Below are positions 1-10,768 of a stretch of 64,000 nt of DNA, in pieces. The DNA comes from Dictyophora rubrovolvata. Its lineage: Eukaryota; Basidiomycota; Agaricomycetes; Phallales; Phallaceae. Each line of letters starts with the position of its first letter. Position 1 is the stretch's first letter. The DNA is taken from positions 682,001 to 746,000 of the forward strand of contig CP114121.1 of the NCBI GenBank assembly GCA_029959195.1. Direction: 5' to 3'. Under the pieces are notes generated by a model. The model was not told where the DNA came from, did not search any database, and saw only the letters and a program-made list of their open reading frames with translations. The position numbers and the translations under genes are program-made.

Positions 1-727
1 TCATGTCGTGGCCAAAACTATCTTTTCAATATGCTGCCAGACAAGACTGAGACCTTCGACAGACCAGAAGTATTGTTCTGGTTTACTAAGACGGCCCAGC
101 ACGTGTCTATCTACCTCAGCCTTTCCCCTGCCTATTCCTATCCGAAGTCGATAGAACCTGTCATTTCCTAAGCTTGATATGACACTCCTGATTCCATTAT
201 GACCCTGAGCGGAGCCGCCGTTTTTAGGGGATATCTTTAAAGGCTCGTGCTCTAGCGAGTCATGTATGACAACAAGGTGGTTGGAAGTAGGCGAGGAAAT
301 ATGCTTCCTAAAAGAAGAGATGACAGCATGACCGGAGATGTTCATCAATGGTTCTGTATAAGAGTGGCAAATTAGCTTCAGCCCTGGTCACGAAATGAAA
401 AGAAAATCGAGGGTAAAAATGACTGTACTTGGCTTGGCAAATGTGAATTCAACAGAAATACTTGCAGCAGGTTTCTTGGCCGTTGTGATTGGTATCACTG
501 CTGTTCCTTCCCAGCAATCCGTTGAGGGATTGAAAGTCATGCGCACTCCGAATCGAGCGGCCAAGGAGTCGATGATCAAGTGACCTACACTATGATGATA
601 ATAATGATCATCACATTAAAATTCATGTGTGTATGAATTGAAAACTTCAAAATTCATACCTGTGTCTCGTCATGGGGTGTGTGATATTTCCCAATCCTGC
701 TATTAGAAAATGGGGTATTCGCTCCAT
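1..727 (-). CDS. PTH1: Peptidyl-tRNA hydrolase, bacterial (PTH1) type
   Basis: Hydrolyses peptidyl-tRNA released from stalled ribosomes; eukaryotic PTH1 forms usually act in mitochondria. Three exons can be drawn with canonical GT-AG introns: 727-660, 589-429 and 353-1, giving about 193 residues, the normal family length. Visible family motifs are an N-terminal FLIAGLGN, then TRHSVGHLIID with the catalytic His in TRHSVGH, then KPLMNISGHAV, GGSAQGHNGIRS (substrate-binding Asn/Gly loop) and FYRLRIGIGR. The phases close properly at both junctions (AG|T and A|AA), which fixes the start at 727. The start lies 137 bp from the divergent TAF12 start. The stop codon is the first three bases of the window, so the gene appears complete. 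Confidence 0.92.
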
Positions 728-864
728 TGCCCAGCTAATGAAACTGTAAGGAGGAATCCTAGGCAAATCCTAGGTTAGGGCTTCGCAGACGTGAAGGATG
801 GGTTAACGGGTACTAAATTACGTCATCAAGCTTAGTCAGTAACATCAACTCTTAACTTGTCTCC
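728..864. promoter_or_regulatory. Compact bidirectional promoter between PTH1 and TAF12
   Basis: Only 137 bp separate the two divergent start codons, so promoters and 5' leaders of both genes must share this stretch. No clear TATA box is visible. Confidence 0.5.
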
Positions 865-2107
865 ATGTCTGCTCCCTCAGGCATCACAGATACAAATCTA
901 CAGGCGTTGCTTGGTTCATTGGGCTCTTTAAGTCCGGCTGATCAAGATGCTCTGCTCACAAAGAGCCTCCCAACCCTTCTGGAATTGGCGAAACACGGAA
1001 AGCTTACTGAGCAACAAAAGAAATATGTGTGGTTCATTTCTACGCTGGGTTTTCATGCAGTTTTAGAATGCATCCCTTTCTGTAGGTCCAAGCACTTGTT
1101 ACTCGTCAACACCGTACCCAAACACAAGCACAAACTCAAACTCAACCTCAGGCATCAGCGTCTGGGCAAACCGCGGTTCCAACGGGAGCTACTCAGGCAT
1201 GCGCTCCAATATTCAATCATCAGATCGCTTTCATACTGATAATATGTACAGGCTGCTGTGGCAACAACGACACCAACACCGACGACTACTACAAATCCAG
1301 CTCTTAAACGAAAGTCTCCTGGAGCAGATCCTCCGCTTTCTTCAGGCGTTTCACAAACACCGACCAGTACTGTGCTGACCATCAGAGATCCCGGGCCCCA
1401 ACCCTGGCCTAACACTTCAGCGCCAGGAAGGCCGACTCTCACAGGTGGATTGCCAATGGGACGAATGGCTGGCAAGTTTGAGGCAGTTCGGAGCTCCCCC
1501 CCGATGTTTCCATTTATACTCTTTTATAGGCACGCCTGCTCTGTTAGAACGTGTTCCTGAGGATCTGTCTCTGTATGGTTTGGGAGAAGTGCGAGTTGGT
1601 CCGAGAAAAATGACCCCCGCTGATCAAAGCATGCGCAAGTCAATACAGGATTTAGTATCTAGTATTGATCCTAATGTCCGAGTCGAGCCTGAAGTTGAAG
1701 ACGTAAGTTACTTTCGACCGTTCGACGTATGTGACTAAGACTGTTTGGTTGGTGTCATATTAGCTATTATTGGATATCGCTGATGAGTTTATTGACTCCG
1801 TCACGAATTTTGCCTGTCGTTTGGCAAAGCATCGAGGTGGTGATACGCTGGAGGTTCGGGATCTCCAATTGCATCTTGGTATGATGCCGATTGAGCTTAA
1901 AGGATGCAAAATAACTCATAAACTTGCACAGAACGCAATCATAATATCAGGATACCAGGATTTTCTTCGGATGAAACTCGAATGTCTAGTACTGCTGCAG
2001 GCACAGCGCCTGCAACCAAAAAGACGACTCAAGGAACCCATATGACGTTACGATCTGCTAGGTTGGCTGCTATACAGCAGGCCAAGAAAGACACGAAACT
2101 CGTTTAA
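865..2107 (+). CDS. TAF12: TFIID (and SAGA) subunit TAF12, histone-fold protein
   Basis: TAF12 has an H2B-like histone fold that pairs with TAF4 in TFIID and with Ada1 in SAGA. About six exons; the N-terminal half is low-complexity (Q/T/P-rich). The C-terminal histone fold is spread over the last three exons: [21 protein letters not shown], then [38 protein letters not shown], and after an intron near 1881-1929 [11 protein letters not shown]. This order and the [16 protein letters not shown] signature are diagnostic of the family. The last exon runs to a stop at 2105-2107 with a basic tail. Estimated length about 310 residues. The start at 865 opens an S/L-rich segment and is the first ATG after the shared promoter; it is less certain than the C-terminal half. 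Confidence 0.92.
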
Positions 2108-2204
2108 CAAACCATTGCTGTGCACTTGTCTTTTGTGGTGTAGAGATACAGTAACAGATGTATAATAGATTAATTACGCAATCCCAAACTTACGATATTG
2201 CATT

Positions 2205-3101
2205 CTAGTCATAGGTATCTGAAACAGTACAGTTGTTCACTGAACTTAGAATAGAAAATGGTCAAGAAAAACGTACCGCCACCACCACCGCCATCATCCC
2301 CCCCTCCTCTAGGACCTAGGTAGTCGTTATCATCTCCTTCTCCATTGTCAAAGTACTCGTCAACATAATCGTTGTCACCCTCTTCTTCATCTTCATCATA
2401 ATCCGGAGCTTCGTCGTCGTCGTCTTTGGGTTTATCATCATCATCGTCCTAGCATAGAGGTCCGCTATATCAGATTTCCAGAACTGAAGAACGACTTACG
2501 GCTTCTGCTTCGCCTTGAAGTTCCTCCCGTTCTAAAGCGTCAAAGTTGGTGTTAACTTTTTTAGTTTTTTTTTCGACTAATCGATATAAGTTTAGCTTCA
2601 GATAAGAAAGTTCCTTTATTACATTGGAAAGCCAACAGACATGCCTTTCCTTTTTTTCTTGGGGTTAAAATACCCCTCAAAAATTTCCGAAGGAAAGAAC
2701 TCGGGATTTAATTGACTCCGTTTTAGAGTGGGATGAGTATTGAGACTGGGTCTATACTTGTCGGAATATCGGGGGATGTCTATACTTATACCTGTCAGTT
2801 TGTACACCGGGCCATGATATTTTAGGAGACAAAACATACCTGTTGACACTTTAGGCTCGACAATATAATATGGCGACGCCCGCATTTGCCTTTCAAATTC
2901 GTGCTGATTTTTGATATCTTCTTGTTCTGACGGTGTTATTTGCGACAGCACAGGCAAGGGGTCCATTGTGGGATAGAGCGCAGTTGGTTCTCTCGACAAC
3001 GTTGCCAAATCTGCGAATGATAAACCCATTGGAGCCATAGCGGAGCCTCCATTACCGCGACCTCGACCACGCCACCCGCCTCGACCACCTCCACGCGACA
3101 T
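2205..3101 (-). CDS. RPC31: RNA polymerase III subunit RPC7 (Rpc31 family)
   Basis: Part of the Pol III initiation subcomplex RPC3/6/7. The N-terminus is an RGG-like segment (SRGGGRGGWRGRGRG) followed by GLSFADLATLS. The family core includes PSEQEDIKNQHEFERQMRASPYYI and DIPRYSDKYRP; a lysine-rich stretch (NPKKKRKG) follows. The protein ends in the very acidic tail typical of the family: runs of Asp, EEEGDNDYVDEYFDNGEGDD, then a Gly run and TYD before the stop at 2207-2205. Introns are visible near 2822-2795, 2500-2457 and 2276-2224; the one around 2630-2580 is hard to place because no good donor fits the frame. RPC7 proteins are usually 200-250 residues, which fits. The start is 204 bp from the divergent ALY/REF start. 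Confidence 0.83.
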
Positions 3102-3305
3102 TTACTGGACTTGCGCTAGTGAGGATAGTAAGTATAGATGAGGAAGAGGCGGATTCCGACAGAGATCATGCCGTCCGTGCCGCGATTGGCGCCATTTACA
3201 GGGTTGTTTTCGAACCCCGCCGCGAGCTTCTTAGAGCACTTGAAAGTCCGCTCCGCGTTTCTTTCTTCGCCACCATCGCCCGTTGCTACTCACCTAATTA
3301 TCATC
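3102..3305. promoter_or_regulatory. Bidirectional promoter between RPC7 and ALY/REF
   Basis: A 204-bp interval between divergent start codons. Short open frames inside it do not resemble protein. No TATA box stands out. Confidence 0.45.
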
Positions 3306-4850
3306 ATGTCTACCAACCTCGATAGGACTCTCGATCAGGTATATTCAAAAGCGTCGTCTTTGTCGCATGAACACCCTTTTTTCTGAAGTTCAAATTTCTG
3401 ACAAGGTCATCGCTTCCCGCAAACAAAACAATAAACGTCGCACTGGTCGTCGCTCTTCGGCCAAGCCTTCCGCCAAAGCTGCTCTCGTGGGATCTTCCGG
3501 AACTGCAACTGCTAAAGCAGTTAAGAAGGTCAAGACCGTTGAAACTAAAGCGGCGTCGAACTCGCCACCCAAAGCTGAAAAAATTATCGTATCAAATTTA
3601 CCTCCGGATGTTAATGAAGTTCAAATCAAAGTCAGTAGTTCTCTTATCCTTGAATCTCTCCCTCGTTCTGACTTTAAAATTAGGAATTGTTCCATAGCCA
3701 GATTGGGCCAACTAAAGAAGTCACACTAAGTTACGATGCCGGCGGACGGTCCAAGGGTACCGCCTCTGTCGTCTTTACTAAAGCCGGCCATGGCACAAAA
3801 GCCTACGAGATGTACAATGGCCGACTTATTGATGGGAGTCAGTATCTCTCTTTCCCTCCGATCTGTTTCCACAAAATCTCCGTTTATACTTCGTTCTTTG
3901 TCCGTTGAGCGTTGCTTTCTTTTGCGTCTATGTTGTCCGGATCCTTTGTGGCACACTATACTTCTCGTCAATTCGCTGCAAGTTAACTTGAGAATATGGA
4001 AGATCGGAGTCTTTCATCCAACACTCATTTTCGCTCGTGGGCTGGGGTGTTTGAAATCGATCCGATTCTTATAATTGTGATCGCGTCTTTCCACCTCCGC
4101 CCGGCCCGCTTTTGAGCTTGCCAACTGTTATAGGTTGTGCAATCTACTATCACCAGTACATTACGTGACAGTGTGAAGGGGCCTTGCGTCATGGTTTATT
4201 TGATCTCCTATGCTGATACTTCACCCGACATCCCTGGCCGGCAACCTTCTCGATGGCTGGGATCCAAGTACTCAGCATGGTCGAGATCATAAACTGTAAT
4301 GTTTATCGCATGTCAGTCCGCTTAGTGCAATGGTTTTCACTGTCGAAACAAGGGCCAGCGAGACGAGAAAGTATTTGTGTGCCATTATGAAGCAAGCAAA
4401 AGAGTGCTACCTCATCTCTTCTGTTATCATCGAAAGGAAAAAAGTCACAGCGGCTAACCATTGTCTTTTCTACCTCTTTGTCGCACAGAACAACCTATGA
4501 AGGTCGAGATTGTCGTGGATCCTTCAAAACCTTTACCACTTTCCCAACGTGTTTCGGCCGCCACCCCAACCACTGCTAAAGCTACCAAGGCTTCGTAAGA
4601 GTTACTGTCATTTTTGTTCATGGAGCGTATCCCTCACGGTTTACTTATGCAGACCAAAGACAAAGAAAGTAAGAAGAGGTCGCGCGCTGAAGAAAAAGGG
4701 TACTGGTACGAAACGGCCTGCGAAAACAGCTGAAGCTCTGGATGCCGAGATGATGGTAGGCATCGAGATAAAAGGTTGTTACCTTCATCCGCTAAAGCCG
4801 TTTTTTAGGATTATGCAGCAGGTGCTCAGAACACCGCCACCGGCTCTTAA
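3306..4850 (+). CDS. YRA1: THO/TREX mRNA export adaptor ALY/REF (Yra1 homolog)
   Basis: RNA-binding adaptor that hands spliced or mature mRNA to the export receptor Mex67/NXF1. Exons can be followed through: MSTNLDRTLDQ (the N-terminal REF box, needed for helicase and export-factor contact), a basic spacer with NNKRRTGRRSS, an RRM from about residue 63 (IIVSNLPPDVNEVQIK; SKGTASVVF; MYNGRLIDGKQPMKVEI), a basic C-terminal region (KKVRRGRALKKKG), and the C-terminal REF box LDAEMMDY. The stop is at 4848-4850 and the length about 220 residues. An intron of 651 bp splits the gene after codon 137, at the end of the RRM; the other introns are about 50-70 bp. Two introns, including the long one, have the donor GTCAGT. 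Confidence 0.92.
3838..4488 (+). other. Unusually long intron (651 bp) in ALY/REF
   Basis: The donor GTCAGT follows GATGGGA, and the acceptor TCGCACAG precedes AACAACCTATG. Joining them restores GKQPMKVEIVVDP, the expected end of an RRM. A CTAAC branch-point candidate lies about 31 bp before the acceptor. No convincing box C/D or H/ACA snoRNA was seen inside. Confidence 0.8.
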
Positions 4851-5183
4851 GAGTTATTACAAGAGTGTATCTTATTTTATGCGATGTTTTTTCTTCTTCC
4901 AATGTGCTCTGTTATAATTGTCTCCATTAGTTTGTTATAAAGATTAACGGACATTTTAATCCCCTATCTTTAATCCTCATTGCTAAGGATTGAAAAAACG
5001 ATTGGCAAATTGTTTGACGGTACGACATATGTGATTCCAAGTTTATTAAGATTGGTTGAGGCCACACTGAAAAATGACAACACCGAGGATATGCAGGACA
5101 TAATGTCTTCTCAAGCTATCAATAATAATATTGGTGTTATATAGTTTATGATACATAATAATTGCCCTACAAAATAATGTCTG

Positions 5184-8100
5184 TCACCTCTTCTTACTCG
5201 CATGCACCTCAGATTTCCTCGATGGAGCACGGAAACATAAAAATTCTATCCCCGTTGCTTTTCGGGTGTCATTCAAAGTTTTCTTCACCTCCGTCAAAGC
5301 ATTTTGGAGATTTTCATCTCCTGGTCTGTGTGCATAGGACTCCGAAATCTTCTGGTAAATCTCGTTCAGTTGAGCAGTTGCTTTAGGTGTGACGTATTGA
5401 TACAAGACTTGATGTATGAACTCGATTTCCAATGTAGCCTGTGTAGCTCATAGTTATGGTGCAGTTCTGATACGACTGAATGTAATGATCATACCCGGAG
5501 CATTCCACCCATTCCAAATCTCCTAATCTGTTTGAAGCATTCCAATGAATTATCCACCAAATCTTCAATGAGGCTTCGAAGAATTCGTTCCAACAATGGT
5601 TTTGCAACGTTGCAAACATGCGCATGCACCTCTACCAGGAACATCAGGACATCGAAAACAAACGCTCTCACTTCTGTAAAAAATGATAACATGAATTCTA
5701 AGAAGTCATGCAAGCAAAGTTACCTGTCGGAGGTGGCGTTTCAAACCAGTTGATATTCGGATTTAAGATACCACCCTGCATGATCTTGTTGGCTGCTGAT
5801 GCCTTCTGTTCAACATAATCTTCAAATAGAGTTTTATCAACATCGGATAGGATTCTTTCCAGTGTCTGGAGGATAGGCATGTACATCACTTCCAAGAATA
5901 CGTTGTACGAACTAACCTGTTGATCCTCCTCAGTGGAATATCCTAGACCGTTTTCCATTTGGCTGAACATTTGTGGAACAACCGATTCTCTTAGATAATT
6001 CAAGTTTGATAATACTAAGAGAAGTCGAGTATGCTAGACAAAGAAATTTAATCCAATAAGAAATACGAGACCTTAAAGCATACCGTGCTAGTTAGATCCA
6101 CGTCTAAATTGTTCGAAGTTTCATGATGAGTTATTTTGGTCAAATCTGATGCAGCAGACGAAAGCTTCCAATCATCAGAAGCTAGATGCACGAAGCCATC
6201 GAGAAAGCCGTATAACGCATCGAGGAAAGCCTTGATAATCTTCGAAGCAAATTCCGGCCGAAACGTCTTCTTGGAAAATCCTTTGTTCGCTGAGAATGGA
6301 TCATTTGCTCCAGCAAGGCGGTAAGACAATGAAATATTATGTTTCTGAAGAGCCTGCATTTTGAGAATGTATAAAGTTGTTCCCGGGATTTGTGAATTTA
6401 TCTCCCAATTTTCTAAATGATGGAACAATCGCATATCTAAAGCAGCCTTATCAGTATTTGCTCGAGGGCTTTCTGAAGCATGTTTCCTCTATACCTCGAG
6501 TCCATGTGAAACTAAAGACATCTAGGAACTTCCAACGTGTGTTATCCAGCAACTCCTTCAGTACCGTCGAAGAGTCACCTGACATATCTGTCGACAATAG
6601 CTCAGTAACACAATCATTGATCTCTTGAAAGATTCGTCCAAGATAAAAGCCCGTAGTCAATGAATTACATCCGGGTGGTAAGAAATTCGGCTCAGTTGAG
6701 TCGATACCCGCAGGAGAAGGTATAGTAACAGCCATGTCCGACAGGACGAAGAAATCGGATAACAAGAATATATATGTTTTGATGATATCAGCGGTCATTG
6801 TCCGCACTTGGGTGGGACTTCGACGAGAGGATGCATCCTGAAATCAATAAGCATGTATGATCGGACGCTATTATAAAGCATTCCTTTTTGCACCTTTCTA
6901 AATTTCCCGTCAATGTATGACTTTCCGATTTTCCAAAAGCTAGGTAGGTTCGCTAGCATAACCTCTGAAACATTATGAACCAGGTCAACAATGGTCTGCC
7001 ACACTTCCGATCCAGGCGCCTTGGCTATCAAAAAGGATATGTCAGCAACATTCACAGCATTCACAACATAGTATATAACACCCTAACCGATTATATTATC
7101 TGCTAATGGCGTTCCAATAGCTGATAAGCAAGTTTTCAAGTGACCAGCTATATAGGCGTGGTGTACCAACAGGTCCGACGAGATTGCATCAGACGGGACA
7201 TTTCGTTTTGCATCTGAATCAAGGCGAAGGTGAGATCAAACGATATGGTTGTTGAGTTCAGGACTATTTTACCTTCATACCGAACCAGCTGAGTCTTACG
7301 GGCAGCTTTCATGAGGGTTGTTATATGGTTATGTTGATTATCGAAAAATATCCAAACAGGATCATCTCCGTTCGTGCTTCCTAAATCGAGAAGGACCCTG
7401 CGAAAGGAATATCAGGAGATTGGACAATGACATAATTTGAATATACGTTACTCAAGGATCTTTTCTTGTTCTTCCACCGGCCGGCCTGGCTCCTTGAGCT
7501 TCTTCAGTAGCTCAGTACGCATCACATACATAACCTTCTCAATGCTGCCCCAAAGCTTATCGAAAATCCGCTTCTGCTGCAACTCCAGTTGTTTCCCGGC
7601 ACTTTCACTCTCATTAGCAGGTATATTCGGTAGAAGTTGATTGGGACGTGACATCATGTATTTGCCTTTCTTATAGTCCCGAAGGGCTGCTTCATATTTT
7701 CCCTGAAGAAAGAGTTACAATACAGTCTTATAAAAGTAGCAAAATTGCCATACCTCCTGGATAGCCTCCATTAAAGAACCCGGGAGGTTGAAGAAGAACT
7801 TTGACCGTTCAAAGACGCCTAGCGTTGAGCGAACCTTGTTGGCCTTTGAGGCATTCTCCAAGACTGGAAGAAAAACTTGATCTGCTTTCATGGATGCCTC
7901 TAAATATCTCAATGAATCGGGAATCTCTACGAGTAAGACATAGATTGATACATACGTTTCAATTTATCTCTCAAGGTCTTAGAAGCAAATTCAGTGTCAT
8001 CTGCAAGAAGGCCTTCTTTCATCTCAGCGAAGACAGCTAGGTATAAAGCTTGAGTGAAAGGAAAAGCTAAAATAACAATATTTTTACCGTCGCTGCTGGC

Positions 8101-8646
8101 CTTGACGGCAACGAACCTATCAATGTTTTCTTCAACAAGGATCTTGATAGCTTCGGCACGTGAATCAATGGAACGACTCAAGTTCGATACTCCAATCGTC
8201 AAGTCTTGATGAGTGGCGTTGGGATAAGCGTAAGATAAAAAGGCCTTGGGATCGAAGAATTTGGAGGAAATCAAAACGGAAGCCTCTGAGGTAAACCATG
8301 AGGCGAACGAGCGTAAATTAAGATCTTTTTCGACATACTCGTTTCTAAATCAAGTTTATCTAGACTGGAGGAGTTATTAGCAAAATAAATTTCCATCAAT
8401 TGAACACTGACCTTCCGACGAAGGAGGCCCGCAAGCCCAAGGGATCAATGTCAATGTCTCCTTGAGGGTTTGCCAATCGGCCAGCGACTGAGTCCAAAGC
8501 ATCATGATCTATATCTTCCCATTGCCTAAAGCTTAAGTTAGATTAAGATAATCAAGATTAAATATATCTAACTTCGGGGAGAGTGTCGATAGCTTATAGG
8601 TCTTCAATAGCGAGGCTTCATCGTTTGTCAAGTTCAGTCGACCCAT
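5184..8646 (-). CDS. SEC5: Exocyst complex subunit SEC5 (EXOC2)
   Basis: SEC5 belongs to the octameric exocyst that tethers secretory vesicles to the plasma membrane at growth sites. The N-terminus from 8646 reads MGRLNLTNDEASLLKTYKL, then QWEDIDHDALDSVAGRLANP. The family hallmark follows: DPKAFLSYAYPNATHQDL, SIDSRAEAIKILVEEN, DRFVAVKASSDG, ALYAEMKEGLLADDTEFASK, ADQVFLPVLENASKANKVRS and FERSKFFFNLPGSLMEAI. Helical segments continue across a dozen or more exons to VTPKATAQLNEIYQKIS and KTLNDTRKATGIEFLCFR before the stop near 5184. The expected length of about 900 residues fits the span. It is followed on the same strand by ERV29 upstream, another secretory-pathway gene. Confidence 0.92.
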
Positions 8647-8967
8647 AAACGAGCTGGAGAGGATTTCTTCAAGGATTCAAGCAATCAGAGTAAGCGATTG
8701 AAATGAAGATTTTGGAATATACAAAAGTTTATGGTCTCAGTCACTGCGGTGCAAGTAACACAACAACAGTGCAATGGTGCTCGTTGCACGATGACGTAAT
8801 ACATGATATTTGCAGTTATTCAAGGAGTCGTTCCATTTCTCATTGTAAGACGACAAGAATAAATATTTATTTGCGCAAGTATCCAACATAGAATTAGATG
8901 AAAGGCGAATATAAAATTGGGCTTCATTGATCCATACAATGTGCCCCAACAGCCATTTCAGGAATAC

Positions 8968-10233
8968 TTAGTAGATTTTCTTTTTCTCGTCAACAGAAAG
9001 TCCACCTATGGTGAACGACAATGAGTACACCTCAATAATCAGTAAATTTAGCGCAGAGGGTAACGCACCAGGACCCATATTCACGAGGAGTAACAGACCG
9101 CCAACGATGGCTGATGAACGGTTAGCATGGCTATTTAAATTTATCAGTGAACTCACATAGAGTCTGGAAGAAATCATATCTAAATAAACGAGATGAGATA
9201 CTGCAGAGGGACACGAGAAAAACAAGACTTACTTGAGGAAGTCGCGCTGAGGATGGGCCGAGTGCACGCTCCACCAATTGTTGACGAACACGTTGAATAC
9301 CGAGAGTATAATGACCAGGAACGCGGCAGACCATTTGGCCTTGAAACCAACAGCGACCATCCCACAAGCAGCCAAACCAATCAAAGAAAAGAGGAAACGC
9401 GCGAACGACCATTTGCCTTGAAGCATGAAACCAAGGAAAAGGAAGATTAGTAGAACACGACCAGCGAGTTGAAAGCTAATAAGTTTACAACCGATCAGAT
9501 GTTGGTCAAAAGGAGATAATTGCGAGGTCTTACTATTTTCTGCGATCATTTTCGCTCAACATGGGCAAACCGGCAAAACTCTTCTTTCGAGTGCTCATGG
9601 AGTCACTGAAAACCATAAGCAAACCTCCAACGACGGAGAGGTTTCGTAGGAAAAAGTTCAAATCAAATATAAGACCATATCCAAAGCCCTGGATAATAAC
9701 GACTGCGAATAGACCGGCCACTGCATATTCGGTGTGTCTTTTAGTTACGGTCAAGAAGGATCCACCAAGCATAGTCTAAAAGTCACCAGATTCAGTTTTC
9801 CATGGAAAAAATGGGGGGACGTCATTTTGAACTCACAATGACATTGACGAGAAGAAAAAGGCATGCAATAATCCAGGGAAAATGTCTATGTCTACGGGAA
9901 AAATGATAACGATTAAGAGCGTTGATCTTTCGCAAGAAAAACACACTTTTGAAGATACCAAAGCTGATCACCCCATTGGGTTGTAATACGCAAAGAGTCC
10001 TCCAAGAATGTAATGACGATGAGGAATCGGCCAATAGCTGGAAGATGAGGTCTGAGAGGTTGCGAGTAAATGTCAACCATATCTTCTACTTTTGAGGCAT
10101 ATTGTCGCAATTTTTCAAGTGGATCGTCTGGATTGGCAGGTGGTGGACGATAAGACGGACGAGAATTCCCAAAACTATGAGGATCAGGGTTATACTGCTG
10201 ATTGGGTCTTGCAATGTTAATTCTGGCGGACAT
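8968..10233 (-). CDS. ERV29: ER cargo receptor ERV29/SURF4
   Basis: Multi-span receptor that packages soluble cargo into COPII vesicles. The N-terminus MSARINIARPNQQYNPD is followed by DPLEKLRQYASKVEDMVDIY, RPHLPAIGRFLIVITFLEDSLRI and TQWGDQLWYL, all SURF4 signatures. Several hydrophobic spans follow (VAGLFAVVIIQGFGYGLIFD, FFLRNLSVVGGLLMVFSDS, GRVLLIFLFLGFML, AFLVIILSVFNVFVNNWWS, FFQTLSIVGGLLLLVNMGPGA). The C-terminus SVDEKKKIY carries a KKxx dilysine retrieval signal, as expected for a receptor cycling between ER and Golgi. The stop is at 8970-8968. About seven exons, roughly 310 residues. The start at 10233 is the first Met and gives the usual proline-rich cytosolic head. Confidence 0.93.
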
Positions 10234-10768
10234 TGTCGACGGTGAAAAAGCTAAAAAGGTTTATACCTACGTGGCCAAGTCTGGCCGAGCGTCTATTTTT
10301 GATGAAGTCAGCATTTCCAGGCATTTCCCCATCCTGCAACGAAGGACCATACCCATTGCCTCAGCCAGAAATTCAAATTGTGTATCGAAAAGGGCACTTG
10401 GCATGCTGCGATAGCCCCGGTTCACTGGTGCATAAACCAGCTCAAAGTTTGGAATATCTCCTTATCAAAAGCGAATGTACACTCTCCAATTGGCTCCTCA
10501 AAGTCCTGCATAATCGCGTGACGAATGACGTCGGCTAAAATGTCACACAAACTAAACGGGGAGTGGCAGACTCCGCCTTTCAAGTGTACACTTATTGCCG
10601 GCCGCAGCTTTTCGAATGAACTGCCCAACTCTCACAGCTCCCCTGATATATGGCCTATAAATAAGCCTTTGAAAGTTGCAGAGGTACCAGTTTTGAGTTT
10701 GCCACTTTTCAAGTTAATTATCTTTTTTACCTTTCTTCTCCAGGCTTTTTTCGCGAGTCCCAGGTGTA
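10234..10768. promoter_or_regulatory. Divergent promoter region of ERV29 and IZH3
   Basis: A TATA-like TATAAATAAG at 10656-10665 on the plus strand lies 104 bp before the IZH3 start. The open frames here overlap on both strands and do not look coding. Confidence 0.45.

Noticed and set aside
3838-4488. A snoRNA inside the long ALY/REF intron
   Set aside because: No paired C and D boxes or H/ACA hairpins could be found by eye.
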